In this document: piece by piece, positions 26,667-35,110 of the stretch
How positions within the stretch are numbered: position 1 is the first letter of the stretch
Layout: every line of letters starts with the position of its first letter
Origin: Candidatus Izemoplasma sp.
GTDB lineage: Bacteria; Bacillota_I; Bacilli_A; Izemoplasmatales; Izemoplasmataceae
Assembly (NCBI GenBank): GCA_007117835.1
Contig: SKFU01000016.1
Span: forward strand, 1 to 40,383
DNA length: 40,383 nucleotides
Direction of reading: 5' to 3'
The notes under the pieces: generated by a model
Databases searched by the model: none
Told to the model about the DNA's origin: nothing
The model's input: only the letters and a program-made list of their open reading frames with translations
Program-made: the position numbers and the translations under genes

Positions 26667-28007
26667 ATGAAACCTTTATCATGCATATACGTACCGATCG
26701 GGGTACCTACTTTTCATATGCCTTCAGCTCAAGCTGAATTCGAAAAATCTGTGGCACTATTAAAACACTATGAACCGAACGTCATTGTGCCTGAAAACAT
26801 CTTATTATCAATTCCAGATCTTCAAGCATATCTTGAAAACCAACAACCTGATTTAATTATTTTACAAAACATTACGTTCGCCAATTCAGCGTATGCTACT
26901 GAGGTGTTTAAACGATTTGATGTGCCAATACTACTGTGGACTTTGTCTGAACCGGTGATTGATGGCAATCGTTTAAGACTCAATTCGTTGACTGGCGCTT
27001 TTTCTGCGGGATTTGCTTATCACGCCATGCATTCACGCCCGTTACACTACACCATTGGCTCTACCGATGATGACCAAGTAAAAACAACATTAAATACCGT
27101 CATTCAAGCAGCGAAAGTTAAAAAAGCACTTGAATCGGTAAACCTTTTGATGATTGGTCACACCCCACAAGGCTTTGGCTTTGGTCGTGCTTTGGATTTA
27201 GAGATGGCAAGTACCTTTGGTGTTAACCTATTAGCCATTGAATCAAGAGAACTGACACAAGTCGCTAAAGCAATGAGTGTAGACGACATTAAAGAAGAAA
27301 GTAAATTAGCCCATGATCATCTGGTTAATCTCAATAAAACACCCGATAAAAATCGAATCGACTTTATTAAGCTATTTAAAGCATATAAAGACTATATCGA
27401 TACCCATAACATTCATGCGATTGCATCGCGTTGTTGGCCAGATTTTTTCACAGATTATGGTACCCCAGTATGCGGTGTGCTTGGCTTACTCAACGACGCA
27501 AAAATTGCGGCAGCTTGTGAAGCGGATGCTTACGGCGCACTGTCGATGTTAATTGGCCAAATGTTATCCAATGAAGCCACCTATTTGGGTGACCCAGTAT
27601 CGATAGATAAAACCGAAAATACAATCACATTTTGGCATTGTGGCACGAGTGCTTGCACACTTGCCCATCCTAAAACAGGTGCCACTGTCGGTGTTCATCC
27701 AAACCGCCAAATTGGTCCAACCATGGAATTTGGTCTTAAAGCCCATAGCACAGGCACCATCTTCCGTATCGGTCGAAAACCCGATGGCAGTTTCAGATTT
27801 TTTATTCAATCATGTGAAATACTTGATAAACCACAACAATTTTTTGGCACCTCAGTGGTCACACGCATCGCGCAACCCGTTGAAACACTGATTAGTACCT
27901 TAGTTAAAGAAGGCTTTGAGCCACACTATGTTGTGGTTTACGACGCAATTGAAAAACAACTGATAGCGTTAGCAGAAATGCTTAACCTAGAAGTTTGTAA
28001 ATATTAG
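26667..28007 (+). CDS. FucI/AraA-superfamily sugar isomerase-like protein
   Basis: 446 residues, soluble. The pattern is that of L-fucose/L-arabinose isomerase-related proteins: an N-terminal Rossmann-like half (FDVPILLWTLSEP, LLMIGHTPQGFG) and a C-terminal half with the metal-binding segment AACEADAYGALSML (Glu285, Asp287) and FWHCGTSAC (His324). The start at 26667 is set by AAAGGAG 6 nt upstream. Between the importer and the transketolase it must belong to SQ metabolism, yet the operon already has a DUF4867 isomerase and an RpiB-like isomerase. It may be the main SQ/sulfofructose isomerase, act on another sulfosugar such as sulforhamnose, or feed a pentose into the carbon cycle. Family call firm, role open. 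Confidence 0.72.
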   Translation: MKPLSCIYVPIGVPTFHMPSAQAEFEKSVALLKHYEPNVIVPENILLSIPDLQAYLENQQPDLIILQNITFANSAYATEVFKRFDVPILLWTLSEPVIDGNRLRLNSLTGAFSAGFAYHAMHSRPLHYTIGSTDDDQVKTTLNTVIQAAKVKKALESVNLLMIGHTPQGFGFGRALDLEMASTFGVNLLAIESRELTQVAKAMSVDDIKEESKLAHDHLVNLNKTPDKNRIDFIKLFKAYKDYIDTHNIHAIASRCWPDFFTDYGTPVCGVLGLLNDAKIAAACEADAYGALSMLIGQMLSNEATYLGDPVSIDKTENTITFWHCGTSACTLAHPKTGATVGVHPNRQIGPTMEFGLKAHSTGTIFRIGRKPDGSFRFFIQSCEILDKPQQFFGTSVVTRIAQPVETLISTLVKEGFEPHYVVVYDAIEKQLIALAEMLNLEVCKY

Positions 28008-28015
28008 GAGGAATT

Positions 28016-28828
28016 ATGGATAAACGTCAATTATTAGAGCAACACGCAAAAACCATCCGTTGTCACACATTAGATACCATCGCACATTTAGGTGTTGGTC
28101 ACATTGGTGGTAGCCTATCTATCGTCGACATACTCACCGTGCTTTACTACGATCAAATGCACGTTGACCCGAAAAATCCAAAAATGCCAAACCGCGATCG
28201 CTTTGTGTTATCAAAAGGTCATGGTGGGCCAGCAGTTTATGCGACATTGGCACTTAAAGGATATTTTCCAATGGCACTCTTAGAAACATTGAATCAATCA
28301 AACACGAACCTACCAAGTCATACAGACATGAACAAAACCGTTGGTGTTGATATGACCACCGGTTCGCTTGGCCAAGGATTTTCTGCGGCTGTTGGTATGG
28401 CGCTTGCTGCACAACTCGATCACGCACCATTTAAAGTGTATGCAATTATCGGTGATGGCGAATCTCAAGAAGGGCAAATTTGGGAAGCAGCGATGTTTGC
28501 CGGTAATCGCAAACTTGACCACATCATCGCATTTACAGACTACAACAAAATGCAAATTGATGGTGAAGTTAAAGACATTAATGATGTGAGTCCTTTAGAT
28601 AAAAAATGGGAAGCATTCAATTGGCACGTTCAAGTGATTGATGGCCATGACGTGATGGCCATCATTGATGCGATTGAAAATGCTAAAGCAACACCAGGCA
28701 AACCATCAATGATTATTTGCAACACAATCAAAGGCAAAGGTGCTGATTTCTGTGAGGGCGACCCTGGTTCACACAACATGCCAGTAACCAAAGAAATGGC
28801 ATCTAAAGCCAAAGAAAGGTTGGTATAA
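28016..28828 (+). CDS. sqwG: Sulfofructose transketolase, N-terminal (TPP-binding) subunit
   Basis: 270 residues, matching the N-terminal half of a split transketolase. Visible are GHIGGSLSIVDILTVLY (conserved His of the active site, ~30), SKGHGGPAVYATLAL, TTGSLGQGFSAAVGMA, and the thiamine-diphosphate/Mg2+ motif GDGESQEGQIWEAAMFAG...DYNKMQ (~150-182). In the sulfo-TK pathway the two-subunit enzyme transfers C2 units from sulfofructose and then from sulfoerythrulose to glyceraldehyde-3-phosphate, giving xylulose-5-phosphate and finally sulfoacetaldehyde. It follows the FucI-like gene by 8 nt (AGGAGG site), and the second subunit starts 1 nt after its stop. A housekeeping transketolase is possible on sequence alone; context favours SqwG. 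Confidence 0.85.
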   Translation: MDKRQLLEQHAKTIRCHTLDTIAHLGVGHIGGSLSIVDILTVLYYDQMHVDPKNPKMPNRDRFVLSKGHGGPAVYATLALKGYFPMALLETLNQSNTNLPSHTDMNKTVGVDMTTGSLGQGFSAAVGMALAAQLDHAPFKVYAIIGDGESQEGQIWEAAMFAGNRKLDHIIAFTDYNKMQIDGEVKDINDVSPLDKKWEAFNWHVQVIDGHDVMAIIDAIENAKATPGKPSMIICNTIKGKGADFCEGDPGSHNMPVTKEMASKAKERLV

Positions 28829-28829
28829 C

Positions 28830-29783
28830 ATGGAACTTAAAAACCGACAACTTCGAGACATTTATGTTGATTTACTGTTACAGTACGCTGAAGAATACCC
28901 AAATCTTGTGATTGTTGAAGCGGATTTAATGAAAGCCGCTAAAACCACGACATTTTATGAAAAACACCCCGAAAAAGCAATCAATGTGGGTGTTGCAGAA
29001 GCCAATATGATTGGTGTGGCCGCAGGGCTTACTAATATGGGAAAACTTGTGTTTACACACACGTTTACACCCTTTGCAACACGCCGTGCATTTGACCAAG
29101 TAACATTGTCTGTAGCCTACGCAAAACTGAATGTTAAAATGGTTGGGTCTGACCCAGGCATCATGGCACAACTCAACGGTGGGACACACATGTCATTAGA
29201 AGATGTTGCATTGATGAGAAGCTTACCAACAATGACAGTATTTGAGCCTGTTGATGGGGTTCAACTTGCAGGCATGTTTAAACAAATCATCGACCATGAT
29301 GGGCCTGTATACATTCGCTTATTAAGACAAGAATTTGATCCAATATTTGAAGAAGGCCAAACGTTTGAACTGGGCAAAGCATCACCAATTAAAGAAGGTA
29401 CTGACGTGACCATTATTGCCTCAGGTATTATGGTTCAAGAAGCGCTAGACGCGCATAAAATGCTTGCTGAGCAAGGCATTTCAGCGGGTGTTATTAATAT
29501 CCATACCATCAAACCGATTGATGCCCACGCGATTATTGAAGCCGCCAAAAAAACAGGTGCCATCGTGACTGCCGAAAACCATAACATCATTAATGGTCTT
29601 GGTAGTGCTGTGGCTGAGGTACTTAGTGAAAACTTCCCAGTGCCTTTAAAACGTGTTGGTATTAAAGATCATTTTGGTGAGGTTGGGAAAAAAGATTTTC
29701 TCATGGAAAAATATGGCTTAAAAGCCGTTGATATCGTGGCTGCTGTCAAAGCCGCTATCGCACTCAAACAAGAGGTGAAATAA
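28830..29783 (+). CDS. sqwH: Sulfofructose transketolase, C-terminal (pyrimidine-binding) subunit
   Basis: 317 residues, the second half of the split transketolase. The catalytic Glu that activates thiamine is in GVAEANMIGVAAGL (~52-65; many relatives have Gln where Ala follows). FATRRAFDQV and the substrate loop NGGTHMSLEDVALMRSLP follow, then a C-terminal domain (~190-317) with TAENHNIINGLGSAVAEVL. The loop before GGTH reads GIMAQLNGG, unlike the common G-DG-(A/P)TH form, which may reflect a sulfonate-bearing substrate. It directly precedes sqwI with no spacer, so G, H and I are translated as a block. Confidence 0.85.
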   Translation: MELKNRQLRDIYVDLLLQYAEEYPNLVIVEADLMKAAKTTTFYEKHPEKAINVGVAEANMIGVAAGLTNMGKLVFTHTFTPFATRRAFDQVTLSVAYAKLNVKMVGSDPGIMAQLNGGTHMSLEDVALMRSLPTMTVFEPVDGVQLAGMFKQIIDHDGPVYIRLLRQEFDPIFEEGQTFELGKASPIKEGTDVTIIASGIMVQEALDAHKMLAEQGISAGVINIHTIKPIDAHAIIEAAKKTGAIVTAENHNIINGLGSAVAEVLSENFPVPLKRVGIKDHFGEVGKKDFLMEKYGLKAVDIVAAVKAAIALKQEVK

Positions 29784-30269
29784 ATGAAAAAAACAATGAT
29801 GATTGGTTCTGATTTATCAGGATTTGAGCTGAAAGAAGCGGTAAAGCAGTTTTTAATTGAATCAGGGATTGATGTTGAAGACATCGGGACCCTTGATCCA
29901 AATAAACCCTACCCATTTTTTGAAGTCGCAGCCCGTGGTGCAAAACTTATTCAAAACAAAACCCATGAACACGGTGTGCTAATTTGCGGTACTGGCATGG
30001 GCATGAGTATTGTCGCAAACAAACATGAAGGTGTCTATGCCGCGGCGTGTGAATCAGTGTATGCAGCAACCAAAGCACGTGCCATCAATGATGCCAATGT
30101 ACTATGCATGGGTGGTTGGGTTATTGGACCTGTGATGGGTGTTGAAATGACCAAAGCATTTGTGTCAACTGGATTTACCCAAGATTTGGAAGATTGGCGC
30201 GCTAAAAACATTGAAAAAGCACGCGTTGCAGTATACACCATCGAAAAAGATAGTTTTAATAACGCTTAA
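29784..30269 (+). CDS. sqwI: RpiB/LacAB-fold isomerase, predicted sulfoerythrose-sulfoerythrulose isomerase
   Basis: 161 residues of the RpiB/LacA/LacB fold. The catalytic base Cys68 and oxyanion loop are intact (LICGTGMGMSI). Other RpiB landmarks are changed: the DH pair near the N-terminus is Asp10-Leu11, the ring-opening His of RpiB (HND/HNN motif) is Ile101 in ARAINDANVL, and the C-terminal phosphate-binding RH is Arg139-Ala140. These losses fit a non-phosphorylated, acyclic substrate: 4-deoxy-4-sulfoerythrose has no 4-OH with which to form a furanose. In the sulfo-TK route it makes sulfoerythrulose for the second transketolase step. A normal ribose-5-phosphate isomerase is unlikely. It follows sqwH directly (stop then ATG). 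Confidence 0.85.
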   Translation: MKKTMMIGSDLSGFELKEAVKQFLIESGIDVEDIGTLDPNKPYPFFEVAARGAKLIQNKTHEHGVLICGTGMGMSIVANKHEGVYAAACESVYAATKARAINDANVLCMGGWVIGPVMGVEMTKAFVSTGFTQDLEDWRAKNIEKARVAVYTIEKDSFNNA

Positions 30270-30293
30270 AACGACTAAAAGGAGTCATTCACC

Positions 30294-31532
30294 ATGATTG
30301 AAATATTATCCTTATTTACGCTTGTACTTGCGGTCATCATTGGGTTTTGGAAAAACATCAACGTTGGCTTAATCGCGATTGTATTTGCCTTTTTATTCGG
30401 CCATTACGTGGGAAAAATACCGGTCAATACCATCATTGGTTATTGGCCACTTAGACTGTTTTTTACGACTTTTGGTGTGACGTTACTGTTTTCAATCGCG
30501 AAACTGAATGGTACACTCGAAAAATTATCACGGATGATTATTTTTCAAAGTCATGGACGCAAAGCAATGATTCCGATTTTATTTTACTTTCTAGCACTGA
30601 TTTTAGCATCGATTGGTCCAGGGAATATATCAACGAGTGCGTTGTTATTACCCATCGGACTTGTGATTGCTTACCGCACCAATATCTCGATTTTGATGAT
30701 GAGTGGTTTAATCATATTGGGATCGATTGCAGGTGGCTTATCACCCATTGCACCCAACGGTATTGTTGCCTTAGAACTTGCTGCAGCAAATGGTGTTGGT
30801 GATATGGGTTTTGGTATTTACATTAACAATGTGATTGTCATGACCGTTTTTTCAGCGCTCCTTTATGTTTTCTTAGGTGGCTTGAAAATGAATGGTGTTC
30901 GCGTTGAAATTGAAAAACCAGAATCATTTAATAAAATCCAAATCGTGACATTGATTAGTATTGCCTTACTTGTGATTTGGGTGATTGTCGGTGGTGTCAA
31001 TGTGGGGATTGCCGCATTTGTACTCGCCGCTGTCTTATTTTTATTCCGAGCAGCCGATGAAACTCAAGCGATTTTAGGTGTACCCTGGAGCACACTTTTA
31101 CTGATTTGTGGTACCGCAGTACTAATTAATGTCATTGACACACTCGGTGGCGTTAGTGTGTTAACCACATTTTTAGCCAACTTAATGACCCCACGTACGG
31201 CCATGCCTATTTTAGGGGTTCTTAGTGGTGTTATGTCGATATTCTCATCGGCCGTGGGTGTTGTTATGCCGACACTGATTCCCACTGCAGTAAACCTGTC
31301 AAATGAACTGGGTGGCTCATCAAGCCCTGCATTAATTACCGCCACAATTGCGGTTGGCTCACACATTACCACCACTAGCCCGTTTTCAACGATGGGTGCA
31401 TTAGCACTTGCCACAGCACCAGAAACAGTCGACCGCAAAAAATTATTTAAACAATTGTTTATTTTATCCTTTGTCGCCTCAGGGTTCTTTGCGATTATTA
31501 GTTTTCTAGGCCTCTTTGGATTTTTCTTATAA
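30294..31532 (+). CDS. MatC/SLC13-like ion-transporter-superfamily permease, candidate sulfoacetate exporter
   Basis: 412 residues with about eleven hydrophobic segments. Two re-entrant-like Gly/Ser/Pro/Thr stretches are visible, SIGPGNISTSALLLPIGL (~103-120) and GSHITTTSPFSTMG (~352-365), in the inverted-repeat arrangement of the ion-transporter superfamily. The sequence most resembles MatC-type dicarboxylate carriers. It sits between the isomerase and the genes that make sulfoacetate, so export of sulfoacetate (perhaps coupled to cations) is the simplest role. Sulfonate exporters described in related clusters are mostly of the TauE/SafE family, so this would be a replacement. Import of a related anion cannot be excluded. 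AAGGAG site 24 nt after sqwI. Confidence 0.75.
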   Translation: MIEILSLFTLVLAVIIGFWKNINVGLIAIVFAFLFGHYVGKIPVNTIIGYWPLRLFFTTFGVTLLFSIAKLNGTLEKLSRMIIFQSHGRKAMIPILFYFLALILASIGPGNISTSALLLPIGLVIAYRTNISILMMSGLIILGSIAGGLSPIAPNGIVALELAAANGVGDMGFGIYINNVIVMTVFSALLYVFLGGLKMNGVRVEIEKPESFNKIQIVTLISIALLVIWVIVGGVNVGIAAFVLAAVLFLFRAADETQAILGVPWSTLLLICGTAVLINVIDTLGGVSVLTTFLANLMTPRTAMPILGVLSGVMSIFSSAVGVVMPTLIPTAVNLSNELGGSSSPALITATIAVGSHITTTSPFSTMGALALATAPETVDRKKLFKQLFILSFVASGFFAIISFLGLFGFFL

Positions 31533-31550
31533 AAAATGAGGAGTGATACC

Positions 31551-32963
31551 ATGCAAGACAATCAAACAATGATTCAATCACTAATTGATAAAGCAAAAAA
31601 AGCACAACAACAGATTGAAAACTATACCCAAGAACAAATCGATGAAGTCTGTGTTGCGATTGGTTGGGAAGTCTATAAAGATGACCAAATCAAAGCACTT
31701 GCAGAACTGGCTGTCAAAGAAACCAACATGGGTAATGTCAACGATAAAATCACGAAACATAAAAACAAAGTATTGGGTGTTTTAAAAGACATTCAAGGTG
31801 CCAAATCAGTCGGACTGATTGAGACTGATGTGGCCAAAAAAATACGCAAATACGCTAAACCTGTGGGCGTTATTGGGGCATTAACACCCGTCACAAACCC
31901 AACCGCCACCCCGGCAAGCAATGCGATTACGATTTTAAAAGGTCGTAATGCTGTGATTTTTGCGCCACACCCTAAATCTAAAAATGCATCCAAATTGGCC
32001 GTTGACTATATGCGCCAAGGATTAAAAAAAGTTGGGGCACCAGAAGACTTGATTCAAATCATTGAAACACCATCAGTTGAAGCCACCAATCTGCTTATGC
32101 AAGCCGTTGATGTTGTTTTAGCAACCGGTGGTGGCGCCATGGTTAAAGCCGCATATTCTTCAGGCACACCAGCGTATGGTGTGGGGCCAGGAAATGCGAT
32201 TCAAATCATCGCAGACGATGCGGATATTGATGATGCGGCAGCGAAAGTCATACTCAGTAAAAAATTTGATTATGCGACCTCATGTTCAAGTGAAAATAGT
32301 TTAATAATTCAGCGTACTGTATATGCCCGTATGATTGAATCTTTAGTTCAAAAAGGTGCGGTGTTACTCAATCAAGAAGACCGTTTAAAACTTGAACACA
32401 CACTGTGGCCTATGAATGCCAAAGGCTATCGCTCAATCAATCCTAAAATCATTGCTCAATCCGCAACCAGTATTGCTAAGCAAGCTGGGATTGATGTCCC
32501 TGAAGACACACAAGTATTAATGGTTGAAGGCGCTTGTGATGTTGAAAATGATTTTTATAGTCAAGAAAAACTGTCACCTGTATTAACGCTTTATCAATAC
32601 GATACATTTGACCAAGGGTATCAGTTATTAAAACGCATTACCGATCATTACGGCATGGGACATTCATGTGGCATTCATACCCACAATCAAGCGTCTATTG
32701 ATTATTTAGGTACGCACATGAAATCAAGCCGTATTATGGTAAATCAAGCACAAGCACCAGCCAATGGTGGGGCATTCTTTAACGGCATGCCATCGACTGT
32801 TTCATTAGGTTGTGGCACTTGGGGTGGGAATATTACCACCGAAAATATTTACTACAAACATTTCTTGAATATTACTTGGGTATCAGAATTTTTTGAACCC
32901 AATCGCCCATCAGATGACGATATTTTTGGGGCACTACATCAAAAATATCCGGAAGGAACATAA
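31551..32963 (+). CDS. sqwD: CoA-acylating sulfoacetaldehyde dehydrogenase
   Basis: 470 residues of the CoA-acylating aldehyde dehydrogenase family (EutE/PduP/AdhE N-domain/SauS relatives). Seen are the N-terminal helix region, the nucleotide-binding part around VTNPTATPASNAITILKGRNAVIFAPHP (~105-140), a Gly-rich VLATGGGAMVKAAYSSG, the catalytic Cys245 in TSCSSENS, and a late PSTVSLGCGTWGGN. It would convert sulfoacetaldehyde, CoA and NAD+ to sulfoacetyl-CoA and NADH. No microcompartment targeting helix is evident. The ATG at 31551 is preferred over 31536 because GAGGAG lies 7 nt before it. It is followed after 2 nt by the acyl-CoA synthetase genes that use its product. Confidence 0.85.
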   Translation: MQDNQTMIQSLIDKAKKAQQQIENYTQEQIDEVCVAIGWEVYKDDQIKALAELAVKETNMGNVNDKITKHKNKVLGVLKDIQGAKSVGLIETDVAKKIRKYAKPVGVIGALTPVTNPTATPASNAITILKGRNAVIFAPHPKSKNASKLAVDYMRQGLKKVGAPEDLIQIIETPSVEATNLLMQAVDVVLATGGGAMVKAAYSSGTPAYGVGPGNAIQIIADDADIDDAAAKVILSKKFDYATSCSSENSLIIQRTVYARMIESLVQKGAVLLNQEDRLKLEHTLWPMNAKGYRSINPKIIAQSATSIAKQAGIDVPEDTQVLMVEGACDVENDFYSQEKLSPVLTLYQYDTFDQGYQLLKRITDHYGMGHSCGIHTHNQASIDYLGTHMKSSRIMVNQAQAPANGGAFFNGMPSTVSLGCGTWGGNITTENIYYKHFLNITWVSEFFEPNRPSDDDIFGALHQKYPEGT

Positions 32964-32965
32964 GC

Positions 32966-34090
32966 ATGAAATTATATGAGTATCAGGCCAAAGCACTGTT
33001 TAAAGAAGCGCAAATAGCCATTCCTAATAGTGTCCGTATTGAAACCACAGACGCTGCTGAAGAGGCGTTACAAAAGGTTGGATATCCGTGTGTTATCAAA
33101 GCCCAAGTTTTAACCGGCGGGCGTGGTAAAGCAGGACTCATTCAATTTGTAAAGACCAAGCCAACAGCTTTAGAAGCGGTCAAGACATTGTTTGATCATC
33201 CAGTACAAATCCCATCACTGTTAATTGAAGAAGCCATTGATATTGATCAAGAAGTATACCTGTCAATTACTGTGGATGCGGCAGCGGGCAAAGCACTTGT
33301 GCTTGCAAGCGCAGAAGGCGGTGTCGATATTGAAGTATTGGCCGCAGAAAGTCCTGAAAAGATTTTACGCTATCCAATTGATATTCTCATCGGCATGATG
33401 CCTTATCAAGCCCGTGAAATCGCCTATGATTTAGGATTTAACGCACCGTTAAATAAATCGATTGCACAAACCATACTGCGTTTATATCATGTATTTATTA
33501 CCTATCATGCGGAACTGGTTGAAATCAATCCATTGTTTATCACAAAAAGTCAGACAGTGATTGCTGGGGATGGTAAAGTCAGTATCGATGATAACAGCAC
33601 CCACTGGCACCAAGCGTATGAAAATAACGAAACATCATTTGGCTCAGAAGCCGAAAAAAAAGCCCATTTAGAAGGCATACCATTCATTGAGTTTGATGGT
33701 GATATTGGGTTAATGTGTGCGGGGGCTGGATTAACAACGACTGTCTATGATTTGATTAATGATGCGGGCGGTAGCATTGCCAATTATTTAGAGTTTGGTG
33801 GCCCAAACTATAAAAAAGCATTGCAAGCGATGGAAATTTGCTTGGCAGTACCATCAAAAGTTATTTTAATTGTTACATTTGGCACGATTGCCAGAGCTGA
33901 TGTGATGGCCCAAGGCATCGTTGATGCGATTGAAAAACTTAAACCCAATCGTCCAATCATCACCTGTATTCGGGGCACCAATGAACAAGAAGCTGTTAAC
34001 ATTTTAGAGTCCGCAGGACTCAAACCATTGTTTGATACAGAAGAAGCTGTTTTGTTGGCTGTATCGATGGCAAAGGGGGAGACCCAATGA
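32966..34090 (+). CDS. sqwK: ADP-forming sulfoacetate-CoA ligase, ATP-grasp (SucC-like) subunit
   Basis: 374 residues similar to the beta subunit of succinyl-CoA synthetase. The ATP-grasp domain begins at MKLYEYQAKALFKEAQI and includes CVIKAQVLTGGRGKAGLIQ (~41-60, nucleotide-binding Lys and Gly-rich loop) and LVEINPLF (~189, Mg2+ ligand Glu/Asn). The CoA-ligase domain follows, with FGGPNYKKALQAMEI. Together with the next gene it would turn sulfoacetyl-CoA, ADP and phosphate into sulfoacetate, CoA and ATP. The letters K and L refer to the two-subunit SqwKL enzyme; which subunit carries which letter is from memory and may be swapped. The end overlaps the next start by 4 nt (ATGA). Confidence 0.82.
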   Translation: MKLYEYQAKALFKEAQIAIPNSVRIETTDAAEEALQKVGYPCVIKAQVLTGGRGKAGLIQFVKTKPTALEAVKTLFDHPVQIPSLLIEEAIDIDQEVYLSITVDAAAGKALVLASAEGGVDIEVLAAESPEKILRYPIDILIGMMPYQAREIAYDLGFNAPLNKSIAQTILRLYHVFITYHAELVEINPLFITKSQTVIAGDGKVSIDDNSTHWHQAYENNETSFGSEAEKKAHLEGIPFIEFDGDIGLMCAGAGLTTTVYDLINDAGGSIANYLEFGGPNYKKALQAMEICLAVPSKVILIVTFGTIARADVMAQGIVDAIEKLKPNRPIITCIRGTNEQEAVNILESAGLKPLFDTEEAVLLAVSMAKGETQ

Positions 34091-34977
34091 GCATTGTTAT
34101 CGACCAAAAGACCCGAGTCTTAATCCAAGGTATTACTGGTAAAGAAGGGGCATACTGGACTGAGCACATGATTGCACTGGGCACACAAGTTGTGGCAGGT
34201 GTGACACCCAATAAAGGTGGGCAAACTGTCTGTGGTGTGCCTGTTTATAATACTGTCAAAGACGCGCTAAAGCATCACAGCATCGATGCGGCAATGTTAT
34301 TTGTTCCGCCACGACTCACTAAAGATGCTGTCTTTGAAACATTGGCATCAAACATTAAAACGATTGTGACCATTGCTGATGGTATCCCACTGCATGATAT
34401 GATTGCGATTCGTCATCACGCATTGGCTCAGCAAGCAACTGTCATCGGAGGCAACACTTCAGGCATTATTTCGCCTGAACTTGCGATGATGGGGAGTTTT
34501 CCTCACTGGATTGACAGAGTCTATAAAAAAGGCAATATCGGGATTATGACGCGTAGCGGTTCACTCACCAATGAAGTGACGGCGATGGTTGTAAAACAAG
34601 GCTATGGCGCCTCAACACTTATCGGTGTGGGTGGCGATCCTGTGCCGGGGACGCGTTTTGCAGAAATGTTGCCGCTTTATGAAGCCGATGAAGAAACCAA
34701 AGCTGTGGTGATTATCGGTGAGCTTGGTGGGACCATGGAAGAAGAAGTCGCCGACGCGATTAAACAGAAAATATTCACCAAACCACTTGTGGCATTTTTG
34801 GGTGGACGCACCGCACCTAAAGGCCAAAAAATGGGTCATGCCGGTGCCATTATTACCGGTGGTAAAGGCTCTGTACAAGATAAAATAGACGCCTTAGAAG
34901 CTGCGGGTGCATTGGTTGCTAAAAAGCCGAGTCAAGTAGGATTGCTCTTAGAACAACTCGGTGTACCCAAGCATTAA
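34087..34977 (+). CDS. sqwL: ADP-forming sulfoacetate-CoA ligase, phosphohistidine (SucD-like) subunit
   Basis: 296 residues similar to the alpha subunit of succinyl-CoA synthetase. The CoA-binding Rossmann part opens with TRVLIQGITGKEGAYWTEHMI, then VAGVTPNKGGQTV. The active-site loop GHAGAIITGGKGS carries the phosphohistidine His251. GGTMEEEVADAI and GGRTAPKGQKMGHAG are also characteristic. It completes the energy-conserving last step of the pathway. The CoA-binding EGTAN-type variations cannot be used to decide between succinate and sulfoacetate, so the substrate follows from co-transcription with sqwD. It is the last gene of operon I, ending at a strong hairpin. Confidence 0.83.
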   Translation: MSIVIDQKTRVLIQGITGKEGAYWTEHMIALGTQVVAGVTPNKGGQTVCGVPVYNTVKDALKHHSIDAAMLFVPPRLTKDAVFETLASNIKTIVTIADGIPLHDMIAIRHHALAQQATVIGGNTSGIISPELAMMGSFPHWIDRVYKKGNIGIMTRSGSLTNEVTAMVVKQGYGASTLIGVGGDPVPGTRFAEMLPLYEADEETKAVVIIGELGGTMEEEVADAIKQKIFTKPLVAFLGGRTAPKGQKMGHAGAIITGGKGSVQDKIDALEAAGALVAKKPSQVGLLLEQLGVPKH

Positions 34978-35025
34978 CAGTTAACCATTCTCTTTCTATT
35001 TTCATATTATAGCTGTTTAATTAAC

Positions 35026-35064
35026 ACCAAAAGAAGGTCTTCTAGTTTGAGACCTTCTTTTGGT
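35026..35064 (+). terminator. Terminator of operon I
   Basis: 15-bp perfect stem (ACCAAAAGAAGGTCT and complement) with a 9-nt loop, 48 nt after the last stop codon. The T-run (CTTCTTTT) is inside the right arm rather than after it, so some read-through into operon II is possible. Confidence 0.75.
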
Positions 35065-35081
35065 ATAAAAAGCAATACATC

Positions 35082-35110
35082 TTGCAAATTTATTGGTGCT
35101 AAACTATAAT
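35082..35110 (+). promoter_or_regulatory. Promoter of sulfoquinovose operon II
   Basis: TTGCAA, a 17-nt spacer and TATAAT, 44 nt before the GPH transporter start. Same hexamers and spacing as the operon I promoter. Confidence 0.7.

Noticed and set aside
29784-30269. Ordinary ribose-5-phosphate isomerase B
   Set aside because: The ring-opening His and the phosphate-binding residues of RpiB are replaced, and the gene is fused in translation to sqwGH.
31064-31561. 165-residue minus-strand open frame opposite the MatC-like transporter
   Set aside because: It is antisense to conserved membrane-protein codons, crosses the next gene start and has no recognisable motif.
32966-34977. Housekeeping succinyl-CoA synthetase (sucCD)
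   Set aside because: The fold is the same, but the genes overlap each other and follow a CoA-acylating aldehyde dehydrogenase by 2 nt inside the SQ operon, with no TCA-cycle gene nearby. SqwKL fits better.
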